Shown piece by piece: positions 5,331 to 7,828 of a stretch of DNA of 7,828 bases. The stretch is from Candidatus Aminicenantes bacterium RBG_13_64_14 (GTDB taxonomy: Bacteria; Acidobacteriota; Aminicenantia; Aminicenantales; Saccharicenantaceae). The stretch lies in assembly GCA_001773855.1 (NCBI GenBank), contig MEXZ01000133.1:1-7828 (forward strand), read 5' to 3'. How positions within the stretch are numbered: position 1 is the first letter of the stretch; each line of letters begins with the position of its first letter. Position numbers and translations under genes: made by a program. Below the pieces are notes generated by a model. The model did not search any database and was not told the origin of the DNA. It saw only the letters and a program-made list of their open reading frames with translations.

Positions 5331-6967
5331 CGAAGGGCCGCCGAGAGTACCGCTCACCCTGGGAGCCGGGCTGGCGGGAAAAGGCGCGGGCGAGACTCGA
5401 AAGCCAATGGGACCTGATCATCATCGGGGGCGGCATCACCGGCGCGGGCATCATGAACCTGGCGGCGCGGAGCGGGGTCCGGACGCTGCTCCTGGAAAAA
5501 GCGGATTTCGCGGCCGGCACGTCCAGCCGGTCCTCGAAGATGGTCCACGGCGGGCTCCGCTACCTAAGGAAGATGCAGATCAAGTTGACCCGGGAAAGCG
5601 TCAGGGAACGCCAGCGGCTGCTCGCGGCGGCGCCGGGACTCATCGATCCCCTCGGGTTTATCTATCCTATCTACGAAGGGGGACACCCCAGCCCCTGGGT
5701 TATGGGGATTGGGCTGGGCATCTACACTCGTCTCTCTCCGGACGCCGGTGACTACGAGCGGCTCGACGAGGTCGACATCGGCATGATGGCGCCCGGGCTG
5801 AAGACCCATGACCTCGAGCGAGGCTATCACTACCTGGACGCCCAGACCGACGACGCACGGCTGGTCCTGCGGGTGCTGCATGATGGACTGATGGCCGGCG
5901 AGGGCCGGGCGGCCGCCCTGAACTACGCGGCCGTCATCGGGCTGCTGAAGGCCGGGGGGCGGGTCTCCGGCGTGGCGGTGCGGGATGAGATAACGGGCGA
6001 AACGGCCGAGGCCCGGTCGCGCCTGGTGATCAACGCCACCGGAGCCTGGGCCGATGAACTGCGCCGGGGGGTCGGCGGGAAGAGGAGGCTCCGGCCGCTC
6101 CGGGGAAGCCATCTTTTTTTCGACCTCGACCGGTTTCCCGTCTACCAGGCGGTCGCCTTCAGCCACCCGGACGACGGCCGGCCCGTCTTTGCGTATCCCT
6201 GGGAGGGGGTGGGCCTGGTGGGGACGACGGATATTGACCACGGCCTGCCGTTGGAGAGCGAGGTGGCGATATCGGTCGAAGAGGCGGACTATCTGCTGCG
6301 GGCTGTTCAGTTTTACTTCCCCGGACTCGAGCTGACGAAGAGAGATGTGCTTACTACCCAGGCCGGCGTGCGGCCGGTCGTCGACACGGGCAAGGCCGAT
6401 CCCTCGACCGAAAGCCGTGACCATGTCGTCTGGCCGGAACGTGGGCTCTTGACCGTGACCGGCGGCAAGCTCACCACCTTTCGTCTGATCGCCATCGATG
6501 CGCTCCGGGAAGCACATAACCTTAATCCGGAAATCCCGGAGCCGGAGCCCGAAGCGCCGGTGTTGGAGGCATTTGATCCCGGGCGGGAGATTCCCGGTGT
6601 CGAGCCGGAATACGCCCGACGGTTCTGGGGACGGTACGGCGCAGCGGCGCCCAGCCTGGCCGAATCGTTCCCCGGGTTCAGCGAGCGCGTCCCTGGGACG
6701 CCCTATTTCTGGGCTGAGCTGGCCTGGGCCGCCGGCCACGGACCGGTCTGTCACCTGGATGATCTTCTTCTGCGGTGTTTCCGTCTCGGGATCCTGCTGC
6801 CGGACGGGGGCCAGAGTTTGCTGCCAAAGATAGGACCATTGGTCAAGAGGCCCCTTGGATGGGAGGACGAACGCTGGGACTTGGAAGCCGGACGCTATCG
6901 GCTTATCTGGGCGGCCGCCCACGGCCTGCCGAAGGAATGGCAAGATGCGCACAATGATCATCGTTAA
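5327..6967 (+). CDS. glpD: FAD-dependent glycerol-3-phosphate dehydrogenase
   Basis: The enzyme oxidises sn-glycerol-3-phosphate to DHAP and passes electrons to the quinone pool; members are peripheral inner-membrane flavoproteins. Counted from GTG 5327 (546 residues), the dinucleotide-binding motif GGGITGAG is at 34-41, followed by LLLEKADFAAGTSSRSSKM and HGGLRYL (74-80), all family hallmarks. The substrate-domain and FAD-closing blocks are TTQAGVRP (343-350, with R349) and TGGKLTTFR (from 378). The C-terminal part after about residue 400 fits the helical DAO C-terminal domain. No iron-sulfur domain of the GlpB/GlpC kind is seen. The GTG overlaps the previous stop as GTGA, typical of translational coupling. 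A second in-frame GTG at 5318 would add three residues and a 13-base overlap, and neither has a strong ribosome binding site. The 3' end overlaps the lipid kinase gene by 23 bases. Confidence 0.9.
   Translation: MTKGRREYRSPWEPGWREKARARLESQWDLIIIGGGITGAGIMNLAARSGVRTLLLEKADFAAGTSSRSSKMVHGGLRYLRKMQIKLTRESVRERQRLLAAAPGLIDPLGFIYPIYEGGHPSPWVMGIGLGIYTRLSPDAGDYERLDEVDIGMMAPGLKTHDLERGYHYLDAQTDDARLVLRVLHDGLMAGEGRAAALNYAAVIGLLKAGGRVSGVAVRDEITGETAEARSRLVINATGAWADELRRGVGGKRRLRPLRGSHLFFDLDRFPVYQAVAFSHPDDGRPVFAYPWEGVGLVGTTDIDHGLPLESEVAISVEEADYLLRAVQFYFPGLELTKRDVLTTQAGVRPVVDTGKADPSTESRDHVVWPERGLLTVTGGKLTTFRLIAIDALREAHNLNPEIPEPEPEAPVLEAFDPGREIPGVEPEYARRFWGRYGAAAPSLAESFPGFSERVPGTPYFWAELAWAAGHGPVCHLDDLLLRCFRLGILLPDGGQSLLPKIGPLVKRPLGWEDERWDLEAGRYRLIWAAAHGLPKEWQDAHNDHR
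6932..6936 (+). promoter_or_regulatory. Ribosome binding site AAGGA inside the glpD 3' end
   Basis: AAGGA lies eight bases before ATG 6945 and favours it over the in-frame ATG at 6954, which would be 17 bases away. Its location within glpD indicates coupled translation of the lipid kinase. Confidence 0.55.
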
Positions 6968-7828
6968 TGCCAACGCCGCCGGCGGGAAGGCCGCCGCGGT
7001 CTTCAAGAGCATTGAAGCCCGGATGGCGGACGCCTTCGGCGAAATCACCGTCGCCGTCAGCGAGAGACCCGAGGAGGTGGCCGGGATTCTCGGCGCTGCG
7101 GCAGCGGCCGGTGCCGATCTCTTGATCGCCGTCGGCGGCGACGGGACAAACCATACCATGATCAATGCCCTGGCGGCTCGGCCCGGGCTGGGGATCACTT
7201 ACGGAAATCTTCCCGTGGGCACGGGAACCGACTGGTCACGGGCGCTGGGTGTGCCGTCGGACCCCCGGGCGGCCGTCGATTGGCTGAAGCAGTCGCATCC
7301 GGTCCTCTGTGATCTGGGCAAAGTCGAATACAGGGACACGCTAAACGGCGGCCGTCCCGCCAGCCGTTTCTTTCTGAACATCTCGAGCGCCGGGGTGAGC
7401 GGTGAGATCGTCGCCCGGGTCAATCGGGTGCGCCGGCGAACGGCCTCGACTTTTCTGCGCACCACGATGGGCGCTCTGTTCAAGTACAAGCCTCAGCGGG
7501 TCACCTTGGAATGCGATCGGAAAAAATTCTACGAAGGACCGAGCTACCTTGTGGCCGTGGCCAACGGGCAATTCTTCGGAAGGGGGATGTGGGTGGCCCC
7601 CAACGCCCTGATCGACGACGGCCTTTTCGATGTCGTGCTCGTGGAGGGCATGCCCCGGCTCCAAGTCCTGCTCGCCCTGCGCACGGTGTTCAGCGGCCGG
7701 CATCTCCAGCGGAAGGACGTCCACAGCGCCCGCGCCGCTTCGGTCCGGGTGCACTCGGAGGACGGGCCGCTCAGCCTGGAATTCGACGGCGAAGAGGGGC
7801 AGGGTCAGGATCTGCTGTACACGGTTAT
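6945..7828 (+). CDS. Diacylglycerol-kinase-family lipid kinase, 3' end outside window
   Basis: The frame runs from ATG 6945 to the window end without a stop, giving 294 residues, probably nearly the full length for a family of about 300. It belongs to the DAGK catalytic-domain lipid kinases (YegS, BmrU, DgkB-like). MIIVNANAAGG opens the N-terminal ATP-binding domain, and AVGGDGT (62-68) is the nucleotide-binding signature. LPVGTGTDWSRALG (89-102) corresponds to the family GTGNDFAR-type motif with Thr in place of the usual Asn. The second beta-rich domain shows NISSAGVSGEIV, VAVANGQFFGRGMWVAPNA, DDGLFDVVLVEG, and near the end LEFDGE, which matches the conserved acidic D-G-E. These enzymes phosphorylate diacylglycerol or related neutral lipids at the membrane, recycling them to phosphatidic acid. 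Substrate choice cannot be read here. The start lies 23 bases inside glpD. Confidence 0.88.
   Translation, partial: MRTMIIVNANAAGGKAAAVFKSIEARMADAFGEITVAVSERPEEVAGILGAAAAAGADLLIAVGGDGTNHTMINALAARPGLGITYGNLPVGTGTDWSRALGVPSDPRAAVDWLKQSHPVLCDLGKVEYRDTLNGGRPASRFFLNISSAGVSGEIVARVNRVRRRTASTFLRTTMGALFKYKPQRVTLECDRKKFYEGPSYLVAVANGQFFGRGMWVAPNALIDDGLFDVVLVEGMPRLQVLLALRTVFSGRHLQRKDVHSARAASVRVHSEDGPLSLEFDGEEGQGQDLLYTV

Noticed and set aside
5564..7198. 544-codon open frame on the - strand across glpD
   Set aside because: It lies opposite strongly recognisable glpD and lipid kinase coding sequence, its translation shows no family motif, and long antisense frames are expected in GC-rich genes.

Overview
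The window is a GC-rich bacterial chromosomal segment with six protein genes, two of them cut by the window edges, and two short AT-richer gaps full of small repeats. No RNA gene, CRISPR array, insertion sequence or complete mobile element is visible. The organism cannot be fixed from this sequence. GC-rich coding, a lone anaerobic-type sulfatase maturase, LVIVD-repeat proteins and intergenic GGGACGGTCC- and GGGGTCAGG-type repeats would fit an uncultured anaerobic lineage such as Aminicenantota or other Acidobacteriota-like or deltaproteobacterial groups. That is an impression, not a demonstrated assignment.

Layout. (1) Positions 2-1219, + strand: the C-terminal 405 residues of an LVIVD-repeat beta-propeller protein. 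Its stop codon lies at the edge of a repeat element. (2) 1219-1423: a repeat-rich gap carrying a strong sigma-70-type promoter and ribosome binding site for the next gene. (3) 1424-2287, + strand: a dienelactone-hydrolase-family protein with a twin-arginine-type N-terminus. (4) 2277-3431, - strand: an anaerobic sulfatase-maturating radical SAM/SPASM enzyme, converging on the hydrolase with an 11-base overlap of the 3' ends. (5) 3432-3716: an AT-rich gap with three copies of a GACGGTC repeat, small palindromes, a 32-codon remnant of a VapC/PIN toxin gene on the - strand, and a promoter and ribosome binding site that set a TTG start for the next gene. (6) 3717-7828, + strand: a tightly overlapping three-gene operon of an alkyl-DHAP-synthase-like FAD protein, an FAD-dependent glycerol-3-phosphate dehydrogenase, and a diacylglycerol-kinase-family lipid kinase that runs off the window end.

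The most coherent biology is the last block. A GlpD enzyme that interconverts glycerol-3-phosphate and DHAP, an AGPS-type enzyme (the family that exchanges the acyl chain of acyl-DHAP for an alkyl chain) and a lipid kinase, all translationally coupled, suggest a small glycerolipid module, possibly for ether lipids. The hydrolase/maturase pair is bracketed by a 13-bp inverted repeat, so it may have arrived as a unit or simply sit between dispersed repeats. No sulfatase substrate for the maturase is in the window.
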